A DNA stretch of 64,000 bases from the NCBI RefSeq assembly GCF_017309385.1, contig NZ_JAFJMJ010000001.1:2108001-2172000 (forward strand). Reading direction: 5' to 3'. The translations under genes were made by a program, and so were the position numbers. Under the pieces are notes generated by a model. The model saw nothing but the letters and a program-made list of their open reading frames with translations, did not search any database and was not told the origin of the DNA. Of this stretch, positions 24,202 through 33,258 are shown one piece after another (position 1 is the first letter of the stretch; each line of letters begins with the position of its first letter). The stretch is from Amycolatopsis sp. 195334CR. Its GTDB lineage: Bacteria; Actinomycetota; Actinomycetes; Mycobacteriales; Pseudonocardiaceae.

Positions 24202-24517
24202 CGTGGCAAGAGTGTTATTCGATATTCACCCGAACGTGTGGGTCCGTACGTAGGAATTTTGGTCGCTTACTGGACGTGACATCTCGCCTCACACGTCCGA
24301 GGGAGTTACCGCCGGAACAGGTGAAGAACACCAGTTGACTACTCAGTGTCATCCGGGGTCCACCGGAAGTCGGCAAAACGGTGACATTCCGTTCCGAATC
24401 GACCTTTTCACCAGGAGATTCGCCGGGCTGTACAAGGTTTACCCGGGGGTGCCGGACTGCCTAGGCTCCGCTCAGCGCGGTGACCTGCCCCAGTCACCCG
24501 TTGTCGAGGAGCGAGCC
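24202..24517. promoter_or_regulatory. 316-bp divergent gap with a promoter (TTTACC-N18-TAGGCT) for the LuxR-type regulator
   Basis: TTTACC at 24438-24443 and TAGGCT at 24462-24467, 18 bases apart, form a sigma-70-like plus-strand promoter with a start near 24474, about 44 bases before the ATG at 24518. The rest of the gap is less GC-rich than the flanking genes and shows no credible open frame; the reading frame open from 24335 has non-coding composition until 24518. Confidence 0.5.
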
Positions 24518-27472
24518 ATGATGTGGATGGCCCAACGCCCTGCAACCGCCGTGCCGACGGTGCCGCTGATGCCGCCGTTGTCGTCGGTGCTGTCCGTGCG
24601 GACGAGTTCACCCGTGCTCGTCGGCCGGGACACCGAGCTGACCACGCTCGTCGAGCTGGTCACCGAACGCCCGTCGGCCGTGCTGCTGGAAGGCGAAGCC
24701 GGCATGGGCAAGACCCGGCTGGTGCAGGAGCTGCTGCGGCGGCCCGAACTGGCGGGCACGCGCGTGCTCACCGGCTCGTGCCAGCCGCTGCGAGAACCCT
24801 TTCCCTACGGCCCGGTGCTGGAAGCGCTGCGCGGGGTCGCCGATTTCCCGATCGGGCCGCTGAGCCCGGTGGCCGGCGTGCTCCGGCCACTGCTGCCGGA
24901 GATCGCCGACCTGCTGCCGCCGCGCCCGCAACCGCTGGCCGACACCGCCGCCGAACGGCACCGCGAGTTCCGCGCCATCCGCGAACTGCTCGGCGCCTGC
25001 GGTCCCGCGCTGCTGGTCATCGACGACCTGCACTGGGCCGACGAGCGCACGCGCGACCTGCTGTGGTTCGTGCTGTCGCGCCCGCCGGAGCAGCTCGGCG
25101 TGGTGGTCACCTACCGCAGCGAGGACCTGCGCACCGGTGGCCCGCTCGGCGTGCCGTACCGCCCGGCCGAGGGCGTGCGCGCGGCCCGCGTGCAGCTCGG
25201 CCCGCTGGACGTGCCCGCGGTGCGCATGCTGGCGTCGACCATTCTCGACGCGCCGCGCGTGGCCGAGGAGTTCGCCGCGAAGCTGCACGAGAGCACCGCG
25301 GGCATCCCGTTCGTGGTGGAGGAGACCCTGCGCGCGCTGCGCGGTCCGGCCGGTGCGGTCGAGGTCGATCGCGCCACCGGGCACCGGCTGCTGGACAGCC
25401 TCGAAGTGCCGGTGCTCCTGCGCGAGGCGATGACCGAGCGGATGAGCACGCTGTCCGACACCTCGGTGCGCGTGGCGCGCTCGGCCGCCGTGCTCGGCGT
25501 GCCCGCCGAGATCTCGCTGCTCGGCGCGCTGGCCGGGTTGCGCGGGCGGCCGTTGTCCACCGCGCTGGCGCAGGCGCTGGACGCCGGGGTGCTGCGCGAG
25601 GTGACCCGCGACCGCTACGGCTTCCGGCACGCGCTGGCGATGAAATCGGTCTACGACGCGATCAGCGGCCCGGAAAGACAGTTGCTGCACGCGCGCGCGA
25701 TGCGGGCGCTGGCAGCTACCGAACCCCCACCACTGGTGCAGCTGGCCGGGCACGCGAAGGCGGCCGGTCGCATCGGCGAATGGCAGCGGTACGCCGAGGC
25801 GGCGGCGGACCAGGCAGTCGAACTCGGTGAGACCTCACTGGCCATCGACGCGCTGCAGGCAGTGCTCGACGGCACCACGCCCGCGGCCGAGGACGCGGGC
25901 CGGATGGCCGAAAAACTCAGCCGGGTGGCGTTGCGCGGGCTGCGCCCCGACGTCACCAGGACGCTGGAGAAGGTGATCGGCCAGTACGAGCTCTCCCCGG
26001 TGGTGCGCGGCACCATTCGGATGAACACCGGCCTGCTGCTGGTGCGCAAGAGCGGTGAACTGTCCCGCGGGCGCGCCGCCGTGCAGAAGGCCATCGACGA
26101 ACTCGCCGGCGACCCGGAACTCGCCGCCCGCGGCATCAACCTGCTGGCCCAGCCGATCGACGGCACCACCCCGCTGGCCTGGCACCAGCGCTGGATGGAC
26201 CGCGCGCGCCAGGTCCACGACCAGCTCGACGACCCCGAACTGCGGCTGGCGCTGACCGCCGACCGCATCGCCGGGCGCGCGCACATCGGCGACGGCTCGG
26301 CGTGGGACGAGTTCGAGCGGTTCAAGTCCGAGGCGGGCGAGGTCGCGGTGACCGTGGCCGAACGCGTGCAGCAGGCGCGGTTCTGGTGCAACCTCGCCGA
26401 CGCCGGCGCCTGGGTCGGCCACTTCGACCGCGCCGCGCTCCTGCTCAAGGACGGCCTGCGCATCGCGAACTGCGCCGGCGCGCTCTTCGTCACCGGCAAC
26501 GGCCAGTCCACCAGGGCGCGGCTCGACTGGCTGACCGGCAACTGGTCCGGGCTCGCCGAATCCGCCGAAGCGCTGCGCGAGAAGTACCGCGACCTCGCGG
26601 CGATCACCTCGGAGTCGGCGCTCGTGCTGGCCGGGCTCGCGTGCGTGCGCGGTGAGTTCGAGGAAGCCGAAAAGCACCTGGCGGCAACGAACCTGCTCAA
26701 CCCCGACCAGGGCGTGATGACCGTGGTGCTCAGCGCGGCGGGCATGCTCTCGCGGGTGCGCCTCGCCGCCGGTGACCTGCCCGGCGCGTGCGCGGCGGCC
26801 GACCACGGCATGGCGACCGCGCGGCGCAAGGAGATCTGGGTGTGGGCGGCGGAGTTGGTGCCGTCCGCGGTCGACGCCTACGTGCACGCCGGGCGCCTCG
26901 ACGACGCGGAGCGGGCGATCGAGGACTTCGCCAGAGGCATCGCCGGGCGCGACGCACCGGCGGCCTCGGCGGGACTCGCTTCCGCCCAGGCCGTTTTGCT
27001 TGCCGCACAAGGGAAGCACGCGGAAGCCGCGGAACGCTTCGCGAGCGCGCGCGAGCTGGCGGACGCGATGCCGATGCCGTACCTGGCGCACTGGGCACGG
27101 GAACGCGGTGCGCTGTCCCGTCTCGAAGCGGGTGACACGAGCATCGCGCTCACCGAATTGAGCGCCGCCGCCGACGGTTACGAAACGCTCGGTGCGGCGC
27201 GTGACGCGGGCCGGTGCCGCCACCGGTTGCGCGAACACGGCGCCTGGGCCCCGTCACAACGCGGCAGGCGCGGTTACGGACAGCAATTGTCGCCGCGCGA
27301 GAAGGAGGTCGCGGAAATGCTCGCGGCCGGGCGCACCAACCGGGAAATCGCGAACGGCCTATTCCTGTCGCCACGCACCGTGGAGCAACACGTGGCGAAT
27401 GTGCTGCGAAAACTCGGCGCGCGGTCACGCACCGAAGTCGGTCGGAAAACTTCTTTAAATACGTACCCCTAG
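24518..27472 (+). CDS. Large LuxR-family ATP-binding regulator (LAL type)
   Basis: A 984-residue regulator. The N-terminal AAA/STAND ATPase has Walker A in EGEAGMGKTRLVQEL and Walker B in LLVIDDLHWADERTRDLLW. The middle 500 residues are Ala/Leu-rich helical repeats, TPR-like. The C-terminal LuxR helix-turn-helix is LSPREKEVAEMLAAGRTNRE through SPRTVEQHVANVLRKLGA. LAL proteins often activate antibiotic or sugar-use genes. The adjacent downstream gene is a secreted subtilase, a possible target. GAGGAG at 24506-24511 sets the ATG at 24518. Confidence 0.9.
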   Translation: MMWMAQRPATAVPTVPLMPPLSSVLSVRTSSPVLVGRDTELTTLVELVTERPSAVLLEGEAGMGKTRLVQELLRRPELAGTRVLTGSCQPLREPFPYGPVLEALRGVADFPIGPLSPVAGVLRPLLPEIADLLPPRPQPLADTAAERHREFRAIRELLGACGPALLVIDDLHWADERTRDLLWFVLSRPPEQLGVVVTYRSEDLRTGGPLGVPYRPAEGVRAARVQLGPLDVPAVRMLASTILDAPRVAEEFAAKLHESTAGIPFVVEETLRALRGPAGAVEVDRATGHRLLDSLEVPVLLREAMTERMSTLSDTSVRVARSAAVLGVPAEISLLGALAGLRGRPLSTALAQALDAGVLREVTRDRYGFRHALAMKSVYDAISGPERQLLHARAMRALAATEPPPLVQLAGHAKAAGRIGEWQRYAEAAADQAVELGETSLAIDALQAVLDGTTPAAEDAGRMAEKLSRVALRGLRPDVTRTLEKVIGQYELSPVVRGTIRMNTGLLLVRKSGELSRGRAAVQKAIDELAGDPELAARGINLLAQPIDGTTPLAWHQRWMDRARQVHDQLDDPELRLALTADRIAGRAHIGDGSAWDEFERFKSEAGEVAVTVAERVQQARFWCNLADAGAWVGHFDRAALLLKDGLRIANCAGALFVTGNGQSTRARLDWLTGNWSGLAESAEALREKYRDLAAITSESALVLAGLACVRGEFEEAEKHLAATNLLNPDQGVMTVVLSAAGMLSRVRLAAGDLPGACAAADHGMATARRKEIWVWAAELVPSAVDAYVHAGRLDDAERAIEDFARGIAGRDAPAASAGLASAQAVLLAAQGKHAEAAERFASARELADAMPMPYLAHWARERGALSRLEAGDTSIALTELSAAADGYETLGAARDAGRCRHRLREHGAWAPSQRGRRGYGQQLSPREKEVAEMLAAGRTNREIANGLFLSPRTVEQHVANVLRKLGARSRTEVGRKTSLNTYP

Positions 27473-27558
27473 TGAAAGTTTTGCGGATTGTTCGCCTGGT
27501 GGCCCCGGGTGAGGATTTTTCGTGAGGGACCCCAGCCACCGGATCGAACGGAGTACCC

Positions 27559-28740
27559 ATGGTGAACATCCGCAAGCCCCTGTACGTGGGCCTGCTGGCC
27601 GCGGTGACCGGCCTGACCGTCGCGGTCGGCGGAACCGCCACGGCCCAGCAGCCGGAGGGGCAGATCAAGGGCGCCGGCAGCGAAGCCGCCATCGCGGGCA
27701 GCTACGTGGTCAAGCTGAAGGACCAGATCGGCATCAGCTCGGTCGACGGCACCGCGGCGGAGTTGACCGCGAGACACGGTGGTTCGGTCGGCCACACCTA
27801 CACCGCGGCGCTGCAGGGCTTCTCGGTGAACATGAGCGAGAAGCAGGCGAAGCGGCTGGCCGCCGACCCGCGGGTGGAGTACGTCGAGCAGAACGCGGTG
27901 CTGACCATCCAGGGCACGCAGAACAACCCGGTGTGGGGCCTGGACCGGATCGACCAGCGCAACCTGCCGCTGAGCAAGACCTACACCTACCCCAACGGCG
28001 GTGAGGGCGTCACCTCGTACATCGCGGACACCGGGATCTACCTGCAGCACCCGGACTTCGGTGGCCGTGCGACCAGCGGTTACGACTTCATCGACAACGA
28101 CACCAACGCCTCCGACTGCCAGGGCCACGGCACGCACGTGGCGGGCACCGTCGGCAGCACGACCTACGGGGTGGCCAAGTCCACCAGCCTGGTCGCGGTG
28201 CGCGTGCTGAACTGCTCCGGTTCCGGTTCCTACGCCCAGATCGTGGCCGGCATCGACTGGGTGGCCAAGAACGCGAAGAAGCCCGCGGTGCTGAACATGA
28301 GCCTCGGCGGCGGTGCGGCCTCCACTGTGGACACCGCGGTGCGCAACGCCAGCAACGCCGGCGTGACCGTGGTGGTGGCGTCCGGCAATTCCAACGCGAA
28401 CGCCTGCAACTACAGCCCGGCCCGCGCGCCGGAGGCGATCACGGTGAACGCCACCGACTCCAGCGACAACCGCGCGAGCTTCTCCAACTACGGCACCTGC
28501 TCGGACATCTTCGCGCCGGGCGTCAGCGTCACCTCCACCCGCAACGGCGGTGGCACGGCGTCGATGTCGGGTACGTCGATGGCTTCGCCGCACGTGGCCG
28601 GTGCCGCCGCGATCTACCTGTCGGCCAACCCCTCGGCCACCCCGGCCCAGGTGCAGACCGCGCTGAAGAACGCCGCGACCAACAACGTGGTGAAGAACCC
28701 GGGTTCCGGTTCGCCGAACAAGCTGCTCTACGTCGGCTGA
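27559..28740 (+). CDS. Secreted subtilisin-like serine protease (S8, inhibitor I9 prodomain)
   Basis: A 393-residue preproprotein: signal peptide ([20 protein letters not shown], cleavage near residue 30), I9 prodomain to about residue 110 ([20 protein letters not shown]), then a mature S8A catalytic domain. The triad is Asp147 in [10 protein letters not shown], His180 in [12 protein letters not shown] and Ser330 in [13 protein letters not shown]. This is the proteinase K/aqualysin subgroup common in actinomycetes. It acts outside the cell on proteins. A strong hairpin follows the stop. The large regulator just upstream may control it. Confidence 0.95.
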   Translation: MVNIRKPLYVGLLAAVTGLTVAVGGTATAQQPEGQIKGAGSEAAIAGSYVVKLKDQIGISSVDGTAAELTARHGGSVGHTYTAALQGFSVNMSEKQAKRLAADPRVEYVEQNAVLTIQGTQNNPVWGLDRIDQRNLPLSKTYTYPNGGEGVTSYIADTGIYLQHPDFGGRATSGYDFIDNDTNASDCQGHGTHVAGTVGSTTYGVAKSTSLVAVRVLNCSGSGSYAQIVAGIDWVAKNAKKPAVLNMSLGGGAASTVDTAVRNASNAGVTVVVASGNSNANACNYSPARAPEAITVNATDSSDNRASFSNYGTCSDIFAPGVSVTSTRNGGGTASMSGTSMASPHVAGAAAIYLSANPSATPAQVQTALKNAATNNVVKNPGSGSPNKLLYVG

Positions 28741-28751
28741 TCCGTCCACGC

Positions 28752-28800
28752 ACGACACCGGCCCGCCGCATTTCCCCTGCGGCGGGCCGGTTCTTGTCGT
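28752..28800. terminator. Bidirectional hairpin terminator
   Basis: Thirteen-base arms CCGGCCCGCCGCA (28758-28770) and TGCGGCGGGCCGG (28778-28790), loop TTTCCCC. The outer ACGACA (28752-28757) also pairs with TGTCGT (28795-28800) across a short TTCT bulge. It lies between the convergent subtilase gene and the 28806-29381 gene. Confidence 0.8.
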
Positions 28801-28805
28801 GGCGG

Positions 28806-29381
28806 CTAGCGGCCGCCCCTGGCCTGGGACACCATCTGGTCGAACACCGGGCCGATGAACTGCTCCACCTGGTCCTCGAACTGCTCGACCGGGTTCTTCG
28901 GTTTGGGCTGGGTGGTTTCCGGCAGGTCGTCACGGGCCTCGCCCGCGCTCGCCGCGGCCGGCTTCTTCTTCTCGGGCTTCTTCTTCGTCTCCGAGGCGGC
29001 GACCACCGCGGTGGCCGGCTTGGGCGCCGCCTTCGGTTCCGTCGGCGGCGTTTCCGGTTGCACCGGCGGCTTTTCCACCACCGGCTCGGGCTGGGTGACC
29101 ACCCGCGGCGGCGCCTGGACCGGCGCCTGCGCGGTTTCCAGCGGCGTGGGCACCGATTCCACCCCGTGCGTGCCGAGCCAGCCGACGAAGAACAACGCCG
29201 CGGCCGCGCCCATCACCAGTGCGGCGTGGCGCAGGCCACCGCGTTCGGCCGGGTTCGTCGGCTCACCGGCGCGGCGGCCCGCTTCGCTCGCCCCGATGAT
29301 CCCGGTGCGGTCGTGCAGGTTCGCGGGTGCGGGCGTGCCACTGGGGAGCCGTCCCTGCCGCTGCCGAAGAGTCCGCGTCAC
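28806..29381 (-). CDS. Unknown single-pass membrane protein with a Pro/Lys-rich tail
   Basis: A 191-residue protein with no family I recognise. Residues 1-50 are polar, one membrane helix follows at about 51-70 (HAALVMGAAAALFFVGWLG), and the rest is a Pro/Glu/Lys-rich extended region (VEKPPVQPETPPTEPK, TKKKPEKKKPAAA) ending in a short helix, NPVEQFEDQVEQFIGPVF. The long N-terminal segment before the helix suggests the tail lies outside the cytoplasm and could span the peptidoglycan. No operon partner is evident. Codon use matches its neighbours. Confidence 0.6.
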   Translation of the reverse strand: MTRTLRQRQGRLPSGTPAPANLHDRTGIIGASEAGRRAGEPTNPAERGGLRHAALVMGAAAALFFVGWLGTHGVESVPTPLETAQAPVQAPPRVVTQPEPVVEKPPVQPETPPTEPKAAPKPATAVVAASETKKKPEKKKPAAASAGEARDDLPETTQPKPKNPVEQFEDQVEQFIGPVFDQMVSQARGGR

Positions 29382-29543
29382 CAGACCAAACCTCCGATGC
29401 TTGGTGTCACCGGCTTTGCGCCGACAGTGACCACGCGAGTGAGGCGAAGCTACCAGCGCGTTCAGCCCGGGCGGAACCGCACCCGCCCCACTTCCACGGC
29501 CGGTGCGCCGAGAACAACTCGATCGGGTGACGAGGAAATCGGT

Positions 29544-29590
29544 GAGCCGGCGGGCCGTTCGCCCCCCTTCGGCGAACGGACCGCCGGCTC
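29544..29590. terminator. Long hairpin downstream of the 29598-30398 gene
   Basis: GAGCCGGCGG (29544-29553) pairs with CCGCCGGCTC (29581-29590), and inside it CCGTTCGCC (29555-29563) pairs with GGCGAACGG (29571-29579), loop about 7 bases. It sits 7 bases past the minus-strand stop at 29598 and is the natural terminator of that gene. The rest of the 29382-29597 gap shows no gene. Confidence 0.7.
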
Positions 29591-29597
29591 AGCTCGT

Positions 29598-30398
29598 TCA
29601 GTGGTGCTGGTTGTTCTGACGCAGGTGCGCGATCAGCCGTTCCCGCAGGGCGGCACCGGCGGGCTCCACCGCGGGCTCCGCCCGGTGCTTCGGCGGGTGG
29701 GAAATGGTCGGGATCCGCTCGTGCTCCACGTCGACCCCGGCGAGCAGGCGGGCGGCCAGTGCCGGATCGCCGCTGGTGACCAGCCTGCCCAGGGCACCGC
29801 GGTGCATCTGCCCCATGCGGAGGCGGCCCCGCGGGTGCCCGGCGCGGCCGCGCACCGCGGGGTCGACCCGCAGCCGCACCACGCAGGGTCCAATGTGGAG
29901 CGCGGGGTCGGCGGTGAAGAACTCCAGCTGCGCGTTGAGATCCGCCTCCGCGTCGGCGTAGTCGGAAATGTCGTAACCGGCGGAGATCCGCCGCAGGAAC
30001 GCGGCCAGTGCGGGCCGCACGGTGGCCGCCGCGTCGCGCACGCGGCGCCGCACCACCTGGCCGGGGCTGTCCACCCGGCAGGTGCAGCGCACCTCGGCGT
30101 CGAAGAGCAGGTCCGGGTCCTCGGCGGGCAGTGGTTCGGTGAACCCGAGTTCGTGGTCGGCCAGGTCCACCACCCACGACCGCAGGTAGTTGCCCAGCCA
30201 GGCGTCGGGGACGCGCCCGTCGGCGTCCACCACCACCGGTTCCCCCTCACGGGGTTCGAGCACCAGGGCGGTGCCGCGCCGCGGCGGCGTGATCGGCGCG
30301 AACAACCGGACCGCACGGGGGCGGCGCACTTCCAGGATCGGGTCGAAGGTCGGATCCGCCACCAGCACTCCATTCTCGGAAAAGCGCCAACGCACCAT
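29598..30398 (-). CDS. Unknown protein, possible SPFH/Band 7-like segment
   Basis: A 266-residue soluble protein. I do not recognise the family with confidence. It starts at ATG 30398 (MVRWRFSENGVLVADPTFDP); the open frame upstream to 30650 has non-coding composition. Residues 115-185 (FDAEVRCTCRVDSPGQVVRR and AALAAFLRRISAGYDISDY) recall the SPFH/Band 7 pattern of a beta-sheet 'DP' segment followed by helices, but weakly. The C-terminus is polar and ends AHLRQNNQHH. The small membrane protein encoded upstream on the same strand (30544-30720) may be cotranscribed. Confidence 0.55.
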   Translation of the reverse strand: MVRWRFSENGVLVADPTFDPILEVRRPRAVRLFAPITPPRRGTALVLEPREGEPVVVDADGRVPDAWLGNYLRSWVVDLADHELGFTEPLPAEDPDLLFDAEVRCTCRVDSPGQVVRRRVRDAAATVRPALAAFLRRISAGYDISDYADAEADLNAQLEFFTADPALHIGPCVVRLRVDPAVRGRAGHPRGRLRMGQMHRGALGRLVTSGDPALAARLLAGVDVEHERIPTISHPPKHRAEPAVEPAGAALRERLIAHLRQNNQHH

Positions 30399-30543
30399 GC
30401 GGACCGGAAATGAATCTCCGGTCCTGCGCTGAATGCCGTACGCGGCCAGTCTCAAAGAGAGTAGTGGGAAAAAACAAGGCCATACCGCTGGCAAAAAAGA
30501 TGACGTTTCGGGGACAACTACCGCCGAGCGGAAGCGGGACCGC

Positions 30544-30720
30544 TCACCGGCCGTCGGCCTGCTCGTACACCGTCGGCGCCACCGGGGTGTAGCCCGCCGA
30601 AACCGGTTCGCCGAAAACCGGGTTGAGCTGCACACCGAGCACGAAACCACTGATCAACCCGACCAGCAGGGCGGTGGCGACAATCCTGATCATCACCGCC
30701 GGGGCGCACATCATTCGCAT
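30544..30720 (-). CDS. Small single-pass membrane protein (58 residues)
   Basis: A short gene reading MRMMCAPAVMIRIVATALLV, then GLISGFVLGVQLNPVFGEPV and a polar tail ending YEQADGR. It has one membrane helix (residues 8-30) and a short probably external tail. AGGTGA lies 6 bases before the ATG at 30720, and the codons are G/C-ending. It lies 145 bp upstream of the 29598-30398 gene on the same strand and downstream of the Crp-type gene. Function unknown. The ATGs at codons 3 and 4 are alternative starts. Confidence 0.6.
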   Translation of the reverse strand: MRMMCAPAVMIRIVATALLVGLISGFVLGVQLNPVFGEPVSAGYTPVAPTVYEQADGR

Positions 30721-30816
30721 CGGGAATCACCTTTTCCGGTAGCCATTTACCGTCGCAAGATCACGATATCCCGGCTACCGGAAACCTTCTGCGTCAAATG
30801 ACGTGCAACGCGGAAC

Positions 30817-31509
30817 TCAGCGCGCACCCTCGTCCAGCACGGCCCGCAGGGACGGCACGTGCACCCGGATCCAGCCCCGGCCGGTGGACACCACGCCCCG
30901 CCGCCGGAGTTCCTCCAGCACCCTGGTCACCGAAACCAGTGACGCGAGCACCATGTCCGCCAGTTCTCGCTGAGTCAAGCGAATCGTCACCAGTTCCCCG
31001 GATCGGCTCTCCGCGCGCGCCAGTTCGAGCAGGCACTGCACGGTGCGTCGCCGGGTGTCGAGGCGGTGCTGGTGGCGGTGGAGATCGCTGTCGCGCAGGC
31101 GGGCCACCGCGTTGGTCAGCACCGGCCAGGCGATGCGGGGCCGTTCGCGGCACAGCGCGGCGAATCGGACGGCGGGCACCACCAGCGCGCGGACCTGCCG
31201 CAACACCTGGACCGTGGCGGAAACCGGGCCGCCGTCGACCGCCGCCATGTCGCCGACGATCTCACCGGCACCGCGGCGTGTGAGGACCGTCCGGTTGCCG
31301 CTGGAGTCGGCTCGGTAGACCTCGACCAGTCCGCCGTAGAGCACGAATACTCCATCGGCGGCTTCGCCTTCGCGACAGAGCGTAGCCGGACGGGGATAGG
31401 AGCACAGCGCGCCCGCGCCCGCGAGCGCCTGCCGGTCGGGGGGCTCCAGCGCACCCCAGAAGGTGTTCGGGCCGGCCTTCGGGAGCGGATCCCGCCAGGT
31501 CACGGGCAT
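30817..31509 (-). CDS. Crp/Fnr-family transcription regulator
   Basis: A 230-residue protein: N-terminal cyclic-nucleotide-binding-like beta barrel (residues 15-130, with FVLYGGLVEVYRADSSGNRT and GEIVGDMAAVDGGPVSATV), a long dimer helix, and a C-terminal winged helix (IRLTQRELADMVLASLVSVT then RVLEELRRRGVVSTGRGWIR). The Arg/Ser cAMP pocket of true Crp (GE...RS) is not conserved: here GEIVGDM is followed by GGPVSAT. It may therefore not bind cAMP, despite the adenylate cyclase gene in this window. The target is unknown. Confidence 0.85.
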   Translation of the reverse strand: MPVTWRDPLPKAGPNTFWGALEPPDRQALAGAGALCSYPRPATLCREGEAADGVFVLYGGLVEVYRADSSGNRTVLTRRGAGEIVGDMAAVDGGPVSATVQVLRQVRALVVPAVRFAALCRERPRIAWPVLTNAVARLRDSDLHRHQHRLDTRRRTVQCLLELARAESRSGELVTIRLTQRELADMVLASLVSVTRVLEELRRRGVVSTGRGWIRVHVPSLRAVLDEGAR

Positions 31510-31546
31510 GACGGAGTTCCCCCTCCCGCCGGCCGGTGGCGCCCGC

Positions 31547-31735
31547 TCAGGCGTCCCGGTTGCGCACCACGGAGTCGGCTCCGGGGCTGACCAGCGCTTC
31601 GTGCCCGTCGGGGAAACGCACGCGGTAGGGCGGCGTGCCGTCCGCGCCGAGCACTTCGACGATCTCGGCGAACCGGTCCTGCTGGCCGACCACCCGGCCG
31701 TGGGTCAGCAACTGGTCGCCGACGCTTGCCTGCAT
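31547..31735 (-). CDS. DUF1918 domain protein
   Basis: A 62-residue protein, MQASVGDQLLTHGRVVGQQD through PDGHEALVSPGADSVV, matching the whole DUF1918 family, a small SH3-like beta-barrel protein widespread in actinobacteria with no assigned role. The ATG at 31735 is preceded by GGGAGGA, which contains the alternative ATG at 31747, so the longer start is excluded. It is divergent from the DUF2277 gene. Confidence 0.85.
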   Translation of the reverse strand: MQASVGDQLLTHGRVVGQQDRFAEIVEVLGADGTPPYRVRFPDGHEALVSPGADSVVRNRDA

Positions 31736-31855
31736 GGTTCCTCCCATCTTCGCCGGTTGTTCCAGAATGCCCGGTGAGCCGTCGCGAGCACAGGGTGCGC
31801 CAGGGTGAACTGCGTTTTCGAGCCACTCCCGAGCCCGGCGACGTACCCTGGTGCC

Positions 31856-32146
31856 ATGTGCCGCAACATCACGAACCTGCGTGGTCTGGAGCCGGTCGCC
31901 ACGGACGACGAGATCCAGGCCGCGGCCGAGCAGTACGTCCGGAAGGTCGGCGGGGTCAGCTCCGTCTCGAAGAACAACCGCGAGGCGTACGAGACCGCCG
32001 TCGCCGAAATCGCCGCGGCGACGGAGAAGCTGATCAACGCCCTGCCCGCGCGGCGGAAGCCGCCGGCCGTGGTGCCCCCGCTGCGGCGGCCCGAGGTGCA
32101 GGCGCGGATCGCCGCCCGAGAGGCAGCGAAGGCCGCTCAGGGCTGA
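31856..32146 (+). CDS. DUF2277 domain protein
   Basis: A 96-residue protein starting MCRNITNLRGLEPVATDDEI and continuing AAAEQYVRKVGGV, the hallmark of DUF2277, a small helical actinobacterial family of unknown function. TACCCT at 31844-31849 is 6 bases before the ATG at 31856, giving a leaderless transcript and ruling out the longer frame from 31805. The C-terminal 25 residues are an Ala/Arg-rich helix. Confidence 0.85.
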   Translation: MCRNITNLRGLEPVATDDEIQAAAEQYVRKVGGVSSVSKNNREAYETAVAEIAAATEKLINALPARRKPPAVVPPLRRPEVQARIAAREAAKAAQG

Positions 32147-32236
32147 TCGCGCGTTTCACTTCCGGTACCGGCGACGCCTGATTCGGAAGCTTTCTGAGCG
32201 GTCCGTCCGACCGATTCCGGTGGCGACTCGACCCCA

Positions 32237-32324
32237 TGGCGGAAGCGGAGGGATTTGAACCCCCGGTTGGTTTCCCAACGCTCGCTTTCAAGGCGAGTGC
32301 ATTCGGCCGCTCTGCCACGCTTCC
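32237..32324 (-). tRNA. tRNA-Ser (anticodon UGA)
   Basis: Class II tRNA on the minus strand. The acceptor GGAAGCG (from 32324) pairs with CGCTTCC (32241-32247), followed by discriminator G and an encoded CCA (32239-32237). The anticodon arm CTCGC-CTTGAAA-GCGAG has anticodon TGA, read as Ser (UCA). The long variable arm (GTTGGGAAACCAAC) is typical of tRNA-Ser, and the T-arm has GGTTCAAAT. There is no sign of integration at its 3' end. Confidence 0.95.
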
Positions 32325-32348
32325 CTGCCCCGAGCCTAGCGCCTCGCC

Positions 32349-32816
32349 CTACCAGGCGCCCCCGAGGTGGTTGTTCACCCGGCTGAACGCCTCCCCCAGC
32401 ACCACCTGCTCCTCTTCGGTGAGCAGATCGATCAGGTGCGCCCGCACCCCCGTCACGTGCGTGGGGGCCGCCCTCCGCAGCAGGGCCCGGCCGCTCTCCG
32501 TGAGCACCGTGACCACCCCGCGCCGGTCCGCCGGGTCGCGTTCGCGCTGGACGTGGCCTTCGTGCTCCAGGCGCCCCACCTGGTGCGACAGCCTGCTCTT
32601 CGTCGACCCCAGCATGGCCGCCAGGTCCGACATCCGCGCCCGGCCGTCCTCACTCGCCGACAGCGCCACCAGCACCTCGTAGTCGATGAGCGAGAGGTCG
32701 TGCTCCTCGGCGAGCTCCCGGTGCAACCGCTGCCGCAGGTGCAGGGTGGCGACGATGTACGACCGCCAGGCGAGCATCTCGCGCTCGCTCAGCCACCGCG
32801 GCTCTTCCTCGCTCAT
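32349..32816 (-). CDS. MarR-family regulator
   Basis: A 155-residue winged-helix regulator: LSLIDYEVLVALSASEDG, the recognition segment MSDLAAMLGSTKSRLSHQVG and the wing GHVQRERDPADRRGVVTVLT, which contains the DxRG motif of MarR. TACTCT (32829-32824) is 7 bases upstream of the ATG at 32816, so the transcript is leaderless. The CTAC-N5-GTAG repeat at 32818-32830 overlaps this -10 element and suggests autoregulation. The ligand and other targets are unknown. Confidence 0.9.
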   Translation of the reverse strand: MSEEEPRWLSEREMLAWRSYIVATLHLRQRLHRELAEEHDLSLIDYEVLVALSASEDGRARMSDLAAMLGSTKSRLSHQVGRLEHEGHVQRERDPADRRGVVTVLTESGRALLRRAAPTHVTGVRAHLIDLLTEEEQVVLGEAFSRVNNHLGGAW

Positions 32817-32817
32817 G

Positions 32818-32830
32818 CTACGCAGAGTAG
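32818..32830. promoter_or_regulatory. Short inverted repeat over the MarR-gene promoter
   Basis: CTAC (32818-32821), 5 bases, GTAG (32827-32830), covering the -10 element TACTCT at 32829-32824 of the leaderless MarR gene. A plausible autoregulatory site, but the arms are only 4 bases. Confidence 0.35.
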
Positions 32831-33258
32831 ATCCCGCACCCGCCTCCTCCGCAGCGGGGATCTTCCGCCGAAAGTGGCTGCCGAAACGGTTGTCTCACCG
32901 CCGTCGGAGGCGCATTCTGGTCGCAAGCGGATGGCACGACCCGAACCGCGGCACACCGGCCAGGCGCGCCGGGACGGGCCTCCACCCGGGAGAGGGTTAG
33001 GTGGTGCAGTGACGGATGATTCCTCGCGGTTGACCGACGGCTGTGTCCCCACGACCGGGGCGGCCCGATTGGCGACCAGGTCGTGATTGTGAACAGTGCG
33101 AGCGCGGGTATTCCACGTGCGCTCGGGTCTTGAAACGCGCATTTCGGCGTCGTTCGAGCTCGTGTTCGGTGTGGCCTCCGTGCCCACACCGCCGGTGCTC
33201 AACGCCGGCCCGGCACTGCGGCCGACCGCGTTAGTTTTTCCATGACAACCTCGGTAGT
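32831..33258. other. Gene-free stretch upstream of an orphan terminator
   Basis: About 430 bases with no credible coding frame on either strand: the open frames present have non-coding composition, with runs of Arg/Ser/Cys. It is followed by a strong plus-strand terminator at 33259-33304 although no plus-strand gene precedes it, so it could encode a small RNA or a leader of the metallopeptidase gene. I recognise no known riboswitch in it. Confidence 0.4.

Noticed and set aside
30518..30730. A 70-codon minus-strand frame
   Set aside because: It overlaps, in another frame, the better-supported 58-residue membrane protein that has its own ribosome site and helix.
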